DNA from: Bacteroidota bacterium
Lineage (GTDB): Bacteria > Bacteroidota > Bacteroidia > B-17B0 > Aurantibacillaceae
Assembly: GCA_019638705.1 (NCBI GenBank)
Contig: JAHBTI010000007.1
Location: 54,252 to 118,251 of the forward strand
Reading direction: 5' to 3'
Length of the DNA: 64,000 nt
Made by a program: the position numbers and the translations under genes. Within the stretch, counting starts at the first letter, position 1, and each line of letters begins with the position of its first letter. Below, piece after piece: positions 16,786-29,546 of this stretch. Below the pieces are notes generated by a model. The model worked only from the letters and a program-made list of their open reading frames with translations, had not been told where the DNA came from and did not search any database.

Positions 16786-19700
16786 TTAATACTGTATTAC
16801 TATAAAGCCCGTAATCGGTTTGCTGCCACTACCTTTCATATCCAATATAAAATAATACGTTCCTTGCGGTAATCTGCCGTTTCCAAGCGCACCGCTTACA
16901 TTAGGATAGCCTTCCCAAGAGTTATCGTAATTGGCATTGTAATATACTTTGTTGCCCCAGCGGTTAAACACGGTAAATTCATTATCGCCATTCGTTGGTA
17001 AGCCTTTAATTACAAATTTGTCATTTATGCCGTCGTCGTTTGGCGAGAAGCCTTGCGGAATAAACAAGGTGAAGTTTTTAACGGTTACAGTAACCATTGA
17101 TGTATCCATAACCACCAACGAGGGATTGGAAACACTAAGCGCATGAGCATACACTTCGTTTGAAATTACCCTTACGGTATCGGTGTTTACATTTACCATA
17201 AACGTGATTTTGTTTACTGCGTTTGGAGGCATTTTATTTTGCGCCGAAGCATTGAGCAGGTTGGTGTGAATTTCTCCGTCAAACAAAGTATTGGCTGTAA
17301 GATTACCGTCGGCAGACAAGTTTCTTACTTTATACGTTGCAGGCGATTTGATTGTTTTTTCATACAAACTGTCTTTCACCGAAACTTTATACAAGGTATC
17401 GTTACTCAGGTTCTCAACCGTAACCGTATAGGAAAGGTCAATGCTTGCATCTGCCAACCTATCACTTGCTTCCACCTTTTTGGTAATTTTAAGTTCAAGT
17501 TGCGGAATTAAACTGATTACCGTTGGCACATTATCGTTTTTCGGATTTCCGTTTCCGTCAAAATCAGGATTTAAGCCGTTTTGCGAAGTATCCGTTGCCA
17601 CTAAATTAGTGCTTGTTAATGCCCGACCAAATACGCTGTTGGTGTATGTAAATATGCCGTTAGGTTTTACCTTTACAGTAAATATAATGGTTTCGCTTTG
17701 TTCTGCTGCCAAACTGCTTGTTGGGTGCGTAAGCGTATCGTTTGGCGCAATGCCTGTGAAGTTTGGATGTAAACTTAAACTGCTGCTTGCCGAAAGAACA
17801 GGATTACTTAATGTAAAGGTTGTCGGCGCAGGGAAAGTAGCCGCAAGATTTTCTCTTAATGCGATTTGACTTATCGGGAACAACGTGTCGTAATTTTTCA
17901 CCACTACGGTATAAGTAATGTTGTAAGTGCCGTCAGCATTTACGGTTGATGCCGAACCTGCTTTGGCAATGCCCAACGCCTGAGTAGTGGTAATACAAAC
18001 GGCAGGTTCTAAAATCAAGACTGTATCTTTTGTACAGCCAATATCATCAAACAAACGAATGCTGTATGCTACCGTTGTGCTTGGGTTAGCAAGGTTATTG
18101 GTAACAATGCCCGAAGTCGGTATCAGTATGGCATTGGCGTAAGTAGCCGTGCCTGTATAAGTAGAGCCTTGCACCAAATCAAACTTATCGCTTGCACCAA
18201 AGTTGAATAACATAATTGTTCCGTCGTTATTGGTTAGCCCTCCTGTGGCACAAGTAGCAGGCGAAACAGAAGCGGTGATTGGTATGAATGTGTGTGAACC
18301 CACAACTACCTCGGCGGTTGAAGAACAGGTGCTGATTGTGTCTGTAACAACAACGGTGTATGTTCCTGCCACATCAGTAGTAAAACTTGATGTTGTGATT
18401 GTGCCGTTCCAACTGTAAGTTACATCGGCAGTAGGATTGCTTACTGCCTCTATTGTTACCGAATTTATTACACAGGTAATGCTTCCCGATGATGAACTTG
18501 CCGTTACGGTTGGCGGCATAACCCCAAGCGGTGTATCAATGGTTGTTGTGGCAACGCAGCCTGTTATGGTATTGGTTACCGCTAATGTATAAGTTCCTGC
18601 AATGGTAATGTTGCTTGCGTTTTGCGCCGCCAGCGAGTATGACGAAGGTCCAAACCAAACATAATCAATATCTGTTGAAGTAGAATTTCCCGTAAAGGAA
18701 GCGGTAGCCGTAGGGTCGGTACAAGAAAGTGTTCCTGTTACGGTTGCAGTAACATTAGTCGGTACAGTGTTTACAACAATTTCTACCGTTTCAGATACAC
18801 TGCAAGCCCCGCTATTATCCGCTATAATGGTGTATGTAGTAGTCAGCGTTGGTGTTTCTGTTATTACCGAACTTGTGTTTCCGCTTGGCAACCATGTATA
18901 GTTGCTTGCGCCGATAGCCGTAAATGTAACAGAGCTTCCTTCACAAATAACCGTATTATCAACACTAATGCTGACTGTTGGTATCGGTACAACCACTACT
19001 TGTATTGTTTCTGTTGAAGCACAGCCCGCTGTTGAAGTTCCTAAAACTGTATAGTCTGATGTTGCAGTTGGTGCATCGGTAATTAGCGTATTAGTTGAAT
19101 TTGAAGGCAGCCAAGTATAAGTGCTTGCACCTGCCACATCTAAGGTTACAGTTTCCCCTGCACAGATATTTGTTGAAGATGCGGTTACTGTTAAATTCGG
19201 AAGCAGATTAACCACCACGTTTACGGTTGCATTATTGATACAGGCATTTGCATCTTCGGCATAAACGGTATAAGTGGTGGTTAGTGTCGGCGTGTCGGTA
19301 ACGGTTGAACCAATTACACCCACAGGCTGCCATGTAAAATTAATTGCGCTGCTGCTTGTGGCGGTATATGTAACCATGTCGCCTTCACAAATGCTTATTG
19401 GCGATGCTGTTGTTATGGTTAAACTTGGCAGCGGATTAACCAACACACTCGTTGTTGCCGTATTACTGCAATTATTGGCATCTTCGGCATACACCGTGTA
19501 TTCGGTAGTGGTTGTCGGTGTGTCGGTAACGGTTGCGCCAGTTCCGCCTGAGGGCGACCATGTGAAATTAATTGCCGTGCCACTTGCAGCATTTAGCGTA
19601 ACCAAATCGCCCGCACAAATGGCAGTCGGAGCACTTGTTGCCAACACCGCAGGCAACGGATTTACAACCACCGTAACAACGGTAGTAACAGGGCAAGTCA

Positions 19701-22700
19701 ATATTTGCCCTGTGTATGTGCCTGTTACCGAATAAGTAGTGGTAACGCTTGGTGAAAGCGTGATTAAAGAAAGTGTTTGTCCGCCCGGACTCCATGTAAA
19801 GACATTTGCGCCACCCACTGTGAGTATTGCGGAACTGCCCTCGCAAATTACAGACGGACTTGCACCCACCGTTAAAGTAGGAAGCTGAACAGCGTACACC
19901 AAAACGGTTGCTGTATTATTACACCCCCCTGCTGAAACGCCCGACACCGTATATACGTTGGTTGGGTCGGTAGGATAAACCTCTGCTGTTTGTGTAGGTT
20001 GGGCAATCGGCAGCCATGTGTAAGTATTTAATCCGTTAGCCGTTAATGTAGTGGAGTTGCCCGAACAAACGATAGATGGTGATGCAGATGCCGTAACTAA
20101 AATCTGTTCTACATTTATGGCTATGGTTTGTGTGGAAATACAACCCAAATTTTCGCCTGTAAGGGTATAAGTTGCAGAGTTGGCAGGTGAAACGGTAACA
20201 GAACTTCCCGTGCTGCCCATAGGCTGCCATGTATAAGTGCTTCCGCCCAATCCTGTTAATGTGGCAGATGTTCCCAAACACAAAAATGTATTTGTGCTGC
20301 TTATTGATATTGTCGGAATAGGATTTACTGCAACAGCAATTGTTGCGGTACTGATACAACCAAAATTGTTTTCACCGTTTAGACTGTATGTTGTGGTTAC
20401 GATTGGAAATACAGTTGTAGCTGAGCCTGTAGCACCGCTCGGCAACCATGTGTAGGTTACTCCTGTGCCGCTTGCAGTAAGTGTTGCAGATGAACCGTTA
20501 CCACTGCAAACGCTCGCCGAAGATGCCGTTATACTTACGCTTGGTATTGGATTAACGGTAATTGCTACTACGTCAGTTGTTGTACAAACTCCGTTTGAAC
20601 CTGTAACCGTATAGCTGGTTGTTACCGTAGGGCTTACGATAGTCTGACTGCCCGTTGCACCGCTTGGCTGCCAAGTATAGTTTGATGCGCCTGTTGCATT
20701 TAACGTTACAGATTGCCCCACGCATAAAGTTGTTGGAGGTGTGGTAATGGAAGTTGTCGGTACGGGTACTACCGCTAAATTAACCGTTTGGAGAGATGAG
20801 CAACCCACAGCCGAAACGGCTGTAACGCTGTAAAGTTGTGTAGATGCAGGTACAACAACAATGCTTTGTGTGGTTGAGCCTCCCGGCAGCCATGTATAAG
20901 AAGCTGCTCCGCTGCTTGCACTTAATGTTGCTGATTGACCAACACAAATAATCGTTGGAGTTGCATTCGCAACAAGTATCGGCGGATTATTCACCGTTAA
21001 GGTAACTACAGCGTTGTTTGTACAGCCCGACAGACTTCCGATGACGGTGTATGTAGTTGTTACCGTAGGGCTGACAATGGTTTGGCTGCCAGTTGCACCG
21101 CCTGGTTGCCAAGTATAATTGGTCGCGCCTGTGGCAGTTAATTGTGCGCTGCTGCCTATGCATATAGCACTTGTTGCGCTTGTGGCAGCTACCGTTGGAA
21201 TACTGATAACATTGATGTTTATTGTTCGTTGAGCCGTGCAGCCTGTTAAATTTGCACCCGTTACCGTGTAGGTTGTGCTTACAGTAGGCGTAACATTTAA
21301 TGTTGAGCCTGTCGTTCCGGTAGGTTGCCAGGTGTAATTTAATGCGCCTGTTGCGCTGAGTGTAACATTGCCTCCCCCCATACACACAGACGGTGAAGAC
21401 GAACTCACATTAACCGTTGGCGGAGCACTTACAGCCTGATTAATGGTATAAGTTGAGCTACAGCCCGCCGAATTAGTACCCACCACCGAGTAATTGGTAG
21501 TAACTGTAGGCGTTACCGCTTGCGTATTGGTGGTAGAACCGCCCGGTGTCCATAAAAAGGCTGTGGCTGTGGGAGCATTGGCATTTAACGTGGCTGTGCT
21601 GCCCGAACAAAGAAGAGTTGGTGTTGAGCTTACAGTCATTGTCGGTCCGGGGTCAACAGAAATTAAAGCGGTAGTAGTACCTGTACAGCCGGCTAATGTA
21701 CCAACAACAGTATAGTTAGTAGTAACCGAAGGTGTAAGAACAGCAGGGTTTGAAGTTATTATAACAGGGGGGGCTAAATTTGCAGGATACCATGAATAAG
21801 TAGGAATACCCAGAGTTCCCGACTGAAAAAGTATAGCGGTAGAATTAACACATATACTAACATTGGGAGCAGACGGAACAAGGTAAAAAAATGATATGTT
21901 CGGCACAGGATTAACCACTACCTGCACGGTAGCCGTTCCAAAACAGCCGCCATTAGAGCCATCAACCGTATAAACGGCAGTTGCAGACGGTGTAACTGTA
22001 ACAACAGAACCTGTGCCTCCTGAACTCCATGTGTAAGAAGATGCTCCGCTTGCCGTCATGGTAATAGACGACCCTAAACAAACAGTAGGGGAAGGCGGAG
22101 AAACGGCAATGGTAGTTGTGGAAATAATGGATTGAACAATGGTGGCGGTGGCAGTACAGCCCGCAAGGTTTGCGCCTATTACAGTATAGGTGGTGGTAAC
22201 AGTTGGCGAAACCAATATGGAAGTTAAAGTGCTTCCGCCCGGAAGCCAAGTATAGCTTGTTGCGCTGCCCGTAACCCCCAGTATAACACTATTTCCTGCA
22301 CAAACAGAAGGTGAACTGCTGCTTACATTTAGCGTAGGGGCATTGGTTACGTTTACAGACACGGTAGCGGTGTTTGAACACAATACGCCTGAAGTAAACG
22401 TTCCCGTAACGGTATAAACAGTAGTTACCGAAGGGTTTACAACAACAGAGTTCCCGATATGATTTCCGGGCTGCCAGGTGTAGGCATTAGCTCCCGAACC
22501 CGATAATGTTACTGCTCCGCCGCCACATACCACAGAAGGAGAAGCCGATGCGCTCACATTGGGCGAAGCAGAAACAAACACAACAAATGGCGTAGTGCTT
22601 CGGCAACCTGCCAAATTAGTACCACTAACTATATAGGTGGCTGAAGGGAATACCGGATTTACAAATACAGAGTTAGATGTTGCACCCGTACTCCACGAAT

Positions 22701-23613
22701 AACTTACCACACCGCTGCCGCTTGCGGTTAGGGTAGAGCCTGCTGCGGCACAAACGGGGTTGCTGCTTGCCGATACGCTGACAGTTGGGGTAGAGGGTGC
22801 TGCGTAGGTAGAAAAAACAGAACAGGTGGTTATGGCACTAAACCTTGCCGTAATGCTGTGTGTACCGCCCCCCGCCGAAAGACCTATAAAACTGTAGGTG
22901 AGCGGTGAGGGAAACGGAGCATTGAGTACCTGTGTAGCCCCTGTGCTTGAATTGGTAATGCTTAACGTGCCAACCGTAGGCACATTATTCACTAAAACAG
23001 TTCCTGTTACGCTGTATGTATTTAATGCGGGATTACAAGAGCTTACCGTACTTGTAATGCCTGTCATATTACAAACCGAAGAACAATCTAAAGCACCTGT
23101 GCCGGCAGGTTGGGTTATAATGACATTTTGAGTAACGTTATTCCAATTAGTAACAAGAAACAAATAATACTGTCCGGCTATGGCATTGGTAATGGTAAAC
23201 GTTTCCGTAGCAGAACTTGACCAACCACAACCTATTGTATTTAATGAGGTGGTCATGGCAGTACAGTTCCCTACGGCGGGGTTTACCGTAAAAGGTCCGT
23301 AGGCAACAAAATCAATATCACTAAGCGCAGAACCCTGCAACTGGATAACCAAACTGCCGCTGCTTGCTATTTGTAATGTGTGCCACGAGGGTCTTGGTGC
23401 TGAAGCAGGTGGTGTACTGTAACAAGGCAAATAAATTCCGGGCTGGGCAAAAATAGTTGTGCCTGTTGCCGCAGGAAAAATATTTTGAGAACCTGCGCAA
23501 ATGGGCTGGGCATCGGAGCAAAGCGTCTGCGCACTCAAATGGTAAGAGTTAAACGCTAAAAAAAGAAGGAATGACCTCAGAAATATTTTAAAAGTTTGTA
23601 AAATTATTTTCAT
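16786..23613 (-). CDS. giant T9SS-secreted adhesin-like repeat protein (gliding-associated C-terminal domain)
   Basis: 2275 residues. The signal peptide ends near SYHLSAQ. An N-terminal domain (about 30-270) is followed by about 18 tandem repeats of roughly 75-85 residues, each going from P-T-V-x-V-x-S through a conserved single Cys, then TLTASG, YTWLPGG and TTYTVTG. These read as Ig/PKD-like beta sandwiches. Two different Ser/Thr-rich repeats come next, then two DUF11-like domains (ITYTVVVKNYDTLFPI, LSYTVTVENLSNDTLYK). The C-terminus is the type B tail: FIPQGFSPNDDGINDKFVI, FNRWGNKVYY, GTYYFILDMKG and ITGFIVIQY. It is probably an extended surface fibre for adhesion or gliding, displayed by the two downstream genes. 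Repeats are also similar at DNA level, so repeat number may vary between strains. Confidence 0.9.
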   Translation of the reverse strand: MKIILQTFKIFLRSFLLFLAFNSYHLSAQTLCSDAQPICAGSQNIFPAATGTTIFAQPGIYLPCYSTPPASAPRPSWHTLQIASSGSLVIQLQGSALSDIDFVAYGPFTVNPAVGNCTAMTTSLNTIGCGWSSSATETFTITNAIAGQYYLFLVTNWNNVTQNVIITQPAGTGALDCSSVCNMTGITSTVSSCNPALNTYSVTGTVLVNNVPTVGTLSITNSSTGATQVLNAPFPSPLTYSFIGLSAGGGTHSITARFSAITTCSVFSTYAAPSTPTVSVSASSNPVCAAAGSTLTASGSGVVSYSWSTGATSNSVFVNPVFPSATYIVSGTNLAGCRSTTPFVVFVSASPNVSASASPSVVCGGGAVTLSGSGANAYTWQPGNHIGNSVVVNPSVTTVYTVTGTFTSGVLCSNTATVSVNVTNAPTLNVSSSSPSVCAGNSVILGVTGSATSYTWLPGGSTLTSILVSPTVTTTYTVIGANLAGCTATATIVQSIISTTTIAVSPPSPTVCLGSSITMTASGASSYTWSSGGTGSVVTVTPSATAVYTVDGSNGGCFGTATVQVVVNPVPNISFFYLVPSAPNVSICVNSTAILFQSGTLGIPTYSWYPANLAPPVIITSNPAVLTPSVTTNYTVVGTLAGCTGTTTALISVDPGPTMTVSSTPTLLCSGSTATLNANAPTATAFLWTPGGSTTNTQAVTPTVTTNYSVVGTNSAGCSSTYTINQAVSAPPTVNVSSSSPSVCMGGGNVTLSATGALNYTWQPTGTTGSTLNVTPTVSTTYTVTGANLTGCTAQRTININVISIPTVAATSATSAICIGSSAQLTATGATNYTWQPGGATGSQTIVSPTVTTTYTVIGSLSGCTNNAVVTLTVNNPPILVANATPTIICVGQSATLSASSGAASYTWLPGGSTTQSIVVVPASTQLYSVTAVSAVGCSSLQTVNLAVVPVPTTSITTPPTTLCVGQSVTLNATGASNYTWQPSGATGSQTIVSPTVTTSYTVTGSNGVCTTTDVVAITVNPIPSVSITASSASVCSGNGSSATLTASGTGVTYTWLPSGATGSATTVFPIVTTTYSLNGENNFGCISTATIAVAVNPIPTISISSTNTFLCLGTSATLTGLGGSTYTWQPMGSTGSSVTVSPANSATYTLTGENLGCISTQTIAINVEQILVTASASPSIVCSGNSTTLTANGLNTYTWLPIAQPTQTAEVYPTDPTNVYTVSGVSAGGCNNTATVLVYAVQLPTLTVGASPSVICEGSSAILTVGGANVFTWSPGGQTLSLITLSPSVTTTYSVTGTYTGQILTCPVTTVVTVVVNPLPAVLATSAPTAICAGDLVTLNAASGTAINFTWSPSGGTGATVTDTPTTTTEYTVYAEDANNCSNTATTSVLVNPLPSLTITTASPISICEGDMVTYTATSSSAINFTWQPVGVIGSTVTDTPTLTTTYTVYAEDANACINNATVNVVVNLLPNLTVTASSTNICAGETVTLDVAGASTYTWLPSNSTNTLITDAPTATSDYTVLGTSTAGCASTETIQVVVVPIPTVSISVDNTVICEGSSVTFTAIGASNYTWLPSGNTSSVITETPTLTTTYTIIADNSGACSVSETVEIVVNTVPTNVTATVTGTLSCTDPTATASFTGNSTSTDIDYVWFGPSSYSLAAQNASNITIAGTYTLAVTNTITGCVATTTIDTPLGVMPPTVTASSSSGSITCVINSVTIEAVSNPTADVTYSWNGTITTSSFTTDVAGTYTVVVTDTISTCSSTAEVVVGSHTFIPITASVSPATCATGGLTNNDGTIMLFNFGASDKFDLVQGSTYTGTATYANAILIPTSGIVTNNLANPSTTVAYSIRLFDDIGCTKDTVLILEPAVCITTTQALGIAKAGSASTVNADGTYNITYTVVVKNYDTLFPISQIALRENLAATFPAPTTFTLSNPVLSASSSLSLHPNFTGIAPNDTLTHPTSSLAAEQSETIIFTVKVKPNGIFTYTNSVFGRALTSTNLVATDTSQNGLNPDFDGNGNPKNDNVPTVISLIPQLELKITKKVEASDRLADASIDLSYTVTVENLSNDTLYKVSVKDSLYEKTIKSPATYKVRNLSADGNLTANTLFDGEIHTNLLNASAQNKMPPNAVNKITFMVNVNTDTVRVISNEVYAHALSVSNPSLVVMDTSMVTVTVKNFTLFIPQGFSPNDDGINDKFVIKGLPTNGDNEFTVFNRWGNKVYYNANYDNSWEGYPNVSGALGNGRLPQGTYYFILDMKGSGSKPITGFIVIQY

Positions 23614-23780
23614 GTTAATTTTAGTGTGTGCTCTTAGAAAACAGAGTTCACAAAACTACTTAAAATTTTTTAACTTATTAACAAGTGTGTGTGTTTTTCA
23701 ACAAAAATATTCCTTAAAGAGTTTTTATGTCTATCCTACCGAAGAGTGGTTTTTTTTAATCAAAAAATTAAGAAACTGTT

Positions 23781-26091
23781 TTACTCCACCGCCACTTTTT
23801 TGCTCACCATTGCTCCGCTCAGGCTTGAGCTTACTTTTATAAGATAAACACCTTTTATGTTGGGCAGCTCTATGAGGCGGAAGTACGGCAAAGTATGTCC
23901 GTCATCGGGTGGCAAAACAATACGCTGCAACAGCTGACCTAAAGGACTAATCACTTCTATCACACTTTCGCCTTTCAGCGGCAGGCACGACAACCAAACC
24001 GTTCCGCTTGTGGGGTTGGGATATACCATAACAAAAGAATTAAGCAGCGTTTGTTCTTTTACTCTCAAAGGCGGCTCGGCGGCGGGCGTGGTAGCGCAAG
24101 CCGTGTTACTAAACGCGCTGCTGCCTACGCTGTTGGTTGCCGCTACTTTATAGCAATAGGTTGTTGTATAGCTTAAACCCGTATGTGCATAGCTTGTAGT
24201 ATTAGGAGGTAAAGTAGCAAGCAAGCTGTATGTTGCGCTGCTGCCTATGGTGTAGTGCAATTCAAAATTAGTTTCATCGTTGCTGTTATCATTCCATGCT
24301 ACGTTATTGGTGAGGCTGCCGTTGTTTAGGGCGGTTAAGTTAAGCGGTGCGTTGGGTGTGCTTGTGGCGGTGGGTGGCGCGGGCGTGGTGGCGCAATCGG
24401 TATTACTGAATGCGCTTGTGCCTATGCTGTTGGTAGCGGCTACTTTATAGCAGTAAGTAGTTGTGTAGCTTAACCCTGTATGCGCGTAGCTTGTAGTGTT
24501 GGCGGGTAGTGTAGCAAGCAAGCTGTATGTTGGGTTGCCGCCAAAGGTGTAATGCAAGTCAAAATTACTTTCATTATTGCTGTTATCTGTCCATACTACA
24601 TTATTAGTTAAACTACCGTTGTTTACAGCAGTTAAAGCAAGCGGTACATTGGGTATTGTGTTTGTGGGTGCAGAGCCGCAGGGATAGCCAAATTTAGCCA
24701 CAAAGCCGTCTTCTGCCCCGCCTATTATATTTACGGCTGTGCCTAAACTGTCTAATGTGCCGCCGAACATACCGCATATATAAATATTACCCTGATTATC
24801 CATATCTATACCGTTAATTGCCTCTTTTATGGAAGCTGCACTACTCCCTGCTTGCGGTAATAAACTTGCATTTATAAAACCGACTGATGCGTGAAACTTA
24901 GCTATACAATTTTGACGTGTACTCGTTGGAGGGTTTGTGGTATAGGTAGCCGTATTAAATGCCAAATAGCCATTAATCGTTCCTGTACAGTAAATGGTAT
25001 CGTCTTTGCTTGTATAAGCAGGTGATATAAAATCTTGATACTGTGTTGTGGCTGTATATGCAGACAACAAATTACCTGTATTGGTATCAAACACATAAAA
25101 TACGTTTGCCCTTGCTGTATTTTGAGGAGGAGGGAGAGTGTAACCGAAAACAGTTATTCCTAATGAAGCCACCCCACCTGTTATGACTTTTGTACCGCTT
25201 GTATCCAAAGTGCATTTCCCTAACACATCTCCTCCGCCGCCGCTTGGATTACTTGTTTTGTACCACAATAAACTTCCTGTGGGCGAAAATTTTACAATTA
25301 TAGAATTACCCAAACCTTGTGGGACATTTGTATGTGTTACAGGCGTTCCACCTATGGTTACTGAATTGGTGATAAAGCCCGACATATAAACATTATCGTT
25401 TTTATCAAGTGTTATACCACTAATCCTAACCCATGCTTGTGAACTTAGTGCATAATCAAATGTAGCGGTTGTTACTCCTAAGGCATTTACTCTAACCCCA
25501 ATAATACCTCCTGATACAAAATAATCACCTTGACTTGTGATAAATACCTTACCATTAAATGCCCCATTATGTATGTCTATAAAATGCCCTGCGGTATCAA
25601 AACGCGCAATAAATGCGGGAACTGAACCGACACTATTAACTACGCTGTCTTGTATATTGCTGCCTCCAAGCGTGAATGTGTTTGCACAAATCCCTGTTAT
25701 TACCACTCGTCCATTATTATCTAGATACTAATGAAATAGCCTTATCATCGCCACTCCCTCCCATTCTTCTCCACCATAAAGTTTTACCGCATTTACTGAA
25801 TTTAAACAAATAGGCATCACGGTTTCCGTAACCTCCTGTGGTTGGAAAGCTTGTCGTTTGATTATCAAAGGCAGAGTTCTGAAAAAACTCACCTACTGCA
25901 TACACGTTTCCAAGTGTATCTGTTTTTATATCGTTAAATCTTTCATTTTGGTCGCCTGTTCCAAACGGCGGGTTATCATTAAAAGAGCCTACGCGTTTAG
26001 CCCATTGCCAGCTTGGGGTTTGGGCAAAAATGCCATGCAGGCTTAAAAAGCAAAGTGCCGTTAAAATTGGTTTTAAGCTAAAATGTATCAT
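23781..26091 (-). pseudogene. T9SS-secreted protein with FN3 repeats, interrupted by a one-base frameshift
   Basis: The front piece (25717-26091) has a signal peptide ending at HGIFAQ and a mature start PSWQWAKRVGS, typical of SBBP-repeat secreted proteins. It runs into a stop at 25717 just after GDDKAISLV. Dropping one base near 25725 restores a continuous frame that goes on as LDNNGRVVITG and through the back piece (to 23781). The back piece holds propeller-like SBBP strands, two nearly identical 95-residue fibronectin III domains (NNGSLTNNVAWNDNSNDETN, YCYKVAATNS), and a type A sorting tail (VYPNPTSGTVWLS). The gene would give about 768 residues if intact. The cause may be a recent mutation or a sequencing error. 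No homopolymer is at the site, which makes programmed slippage less likely. Confidence 0.8.
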
Positions 26092-28417
<2,326 letters not shown>

Positions 28418-28442
28418 TGGAAAAACATAAATAAACGAAATG

Positions 28443-28473
28443 CCTCTGCACAAAAACGCAGAGGTATTTTTTT
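28443..28473 (+). terminator. Rho-independent terminator after gyrB
   Basis: Arms CCTCTGC (28443-28449) and GCAGAGG (28458-28464) with an A-rich loop, then a T run to 28473. It ends 3 bases before the next ATG at 28477. Confidence 0.8.
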
Positions 28474-28476
28474 GAA

Positions 28477-29499
28477 ATGCAAAATTTAAAAGATAAAATC
28501 ATTTTTATTGCGCCTTTAGATTGGGGCTTGGGACACGCCACACGCTGCGTTCCGCTGATTAAACGTTTTTCAAAAAACAACAAAGTCATTATCGGTGTTA
28601 CCGAAAACAATGTTACACTTTTTGAAAATTATTTCCCCGAACTGCAAAAAATAAATTTGCCTTCATACAACATTCGCTATTCAAAATTTTTCCCTGTGTG
28701 GTTAAAAATTTTGTTTCAGTTTCCGAAAATTAATTCGGCGATTAAAACAGAGAAAAAACAATTGGAAAAATTTATTTCGAAAAACAAGATTGACATTGTG
28801 ATTAGCGACAACCGTTTCGGTTTGCACAATAACAACACATACAACATTTTTATCACGCATCAATTACAAATTAAAGTGCCGTTTTTTTCTTCATTCGCCA
28901 CAAAAATTAATCATCGTTACATTCATTGCTTTGATGAAGTTTGGATACCCGATTACGAAAACGAAAAACTCCGTTTGTCAGGTCAGTTAAGCAATCCAAA
29001 AGGAATTAAAATTCCCGTGAAATACATTGAACCGCAAAGTGCCTTACAAGATTTACCGATAAATTCTAACGAGATTGAAACATTTGATTGTCTGATTTTA
29101 CTTTCGGGTGTAGAACCTCAACGCACAATTTTAGAAAATTCGTTTTTGAAACTTAAAAAGCCGAGAGTAAAAATTGTTTTGGTGAGAGGCGTTTGTCATT
29201 CTGAGCGGAACGAAGAAACTCAAACAACGAGATGCTTCGTACCTCAGCATGACAGGAACATAAAAATTATTGACTTCGCCAACGGAACAGAATTAAAAAA
29301 ATTAATTCTTGGCGCAGAAACCGTGATTTGTCGCAGCGGTTACAGCACCTTAATGGATTTACATTTACTCGGAAAGAAAAATCTTATCCTCATTCCCACA
29401 CGCGGACAACCCGAGCAGGAATATTTAGCGAAGTATTGGGAAGAAAAATTTGATGCACGGGTTTTCCACGATGAGTATTTTCCGAATAACGCAAATTAG
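28477..29499 (+). CDS. GT28-like glycosyltransferase of unknown acceptor
   Basis: 340 residues. The N-terminal APLDWGLGHATRCVPLIKRF resembles the glycine loop of MurG-like/GT28 enzymes, and the C-terminal half has the donor-site pattern VICRSGYSTLMDLHLLGKKN followed by PTRGQPEQEYLAKY. It is probably a cytosolic or membrane-associated UDP-sugar transferase; the acceptor is unknown. About 21 residues (CHSERNEETQ to PQHDR) in the linker near residue 245 are encoded by a palindromic repeat at 29194-29255 and look like an insertion kept in frame. The 3' end (29390-29499) is normal. It begins directly after the gyrB terminator, so it probably depends on a promoter inside or beyond that hairpin. Confidence 0.75.
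   Translation: MQNLKDKIIFIAPLDWGLGHATRCVPLIKRFSKNNKVIIGVTENNVTLFENYFPELQKINLPSYNIRYSKFFPVWLKILFQFPKINSAIKTEKKQLEKFISKNKIDIVISDNRFGLHNNNTYNIFITHQLQIKVPFFSSFATKINHRYIHCFDEVWIPDYENEKLRLSGQLSNPKGIKIPVKYIEPQSALQDLPINSNEIETFDCLILLSGVEPQRTILENSFLKLKKPRVKIVLVRGVCHSERNEETQTTRCFVPQHDRNIKIIDFANGTELKKLILGAETVICRSGYSTLMDLHLLGKKNLILIPTRGQPEQEYLAKYWEEKFDARVFHDEYFPNNAN
29194..29255 (+). repeat. type-II palindromic element inside the glycosyltransferase gene
   Basis: Left arm TGTCATTCTGAGCGGAACGA, right arm ending CCTCAGCATGACAG; the arms pair imperfectly around a short loop. The host gene reads it through as CHSERNEETQTTRCFVPQHD plus R. The frame stays open on both sides. Confidence 0.75.
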
Positions 29500-29546
29500 A
29501 ATTTAGAAATAGGAGTCTATTTAAATCTCGTTTTAATTTTAATACA

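Noticed and set aside
16949..23131. Many open plus-strand and off-frame minus-strand frames in the giant repeat gene
   Set aside because: They are shadows of the Ser/Thr-rich repeat codons; no start signals, domains or conserved motifs.
16786..23613. Regularly spaced DNA repeats that could suggest a CRISPR array
   Set aside because: Spacing is about 240 bases and all copies encode similar protein domains; no short identical repeats with unique spacers.
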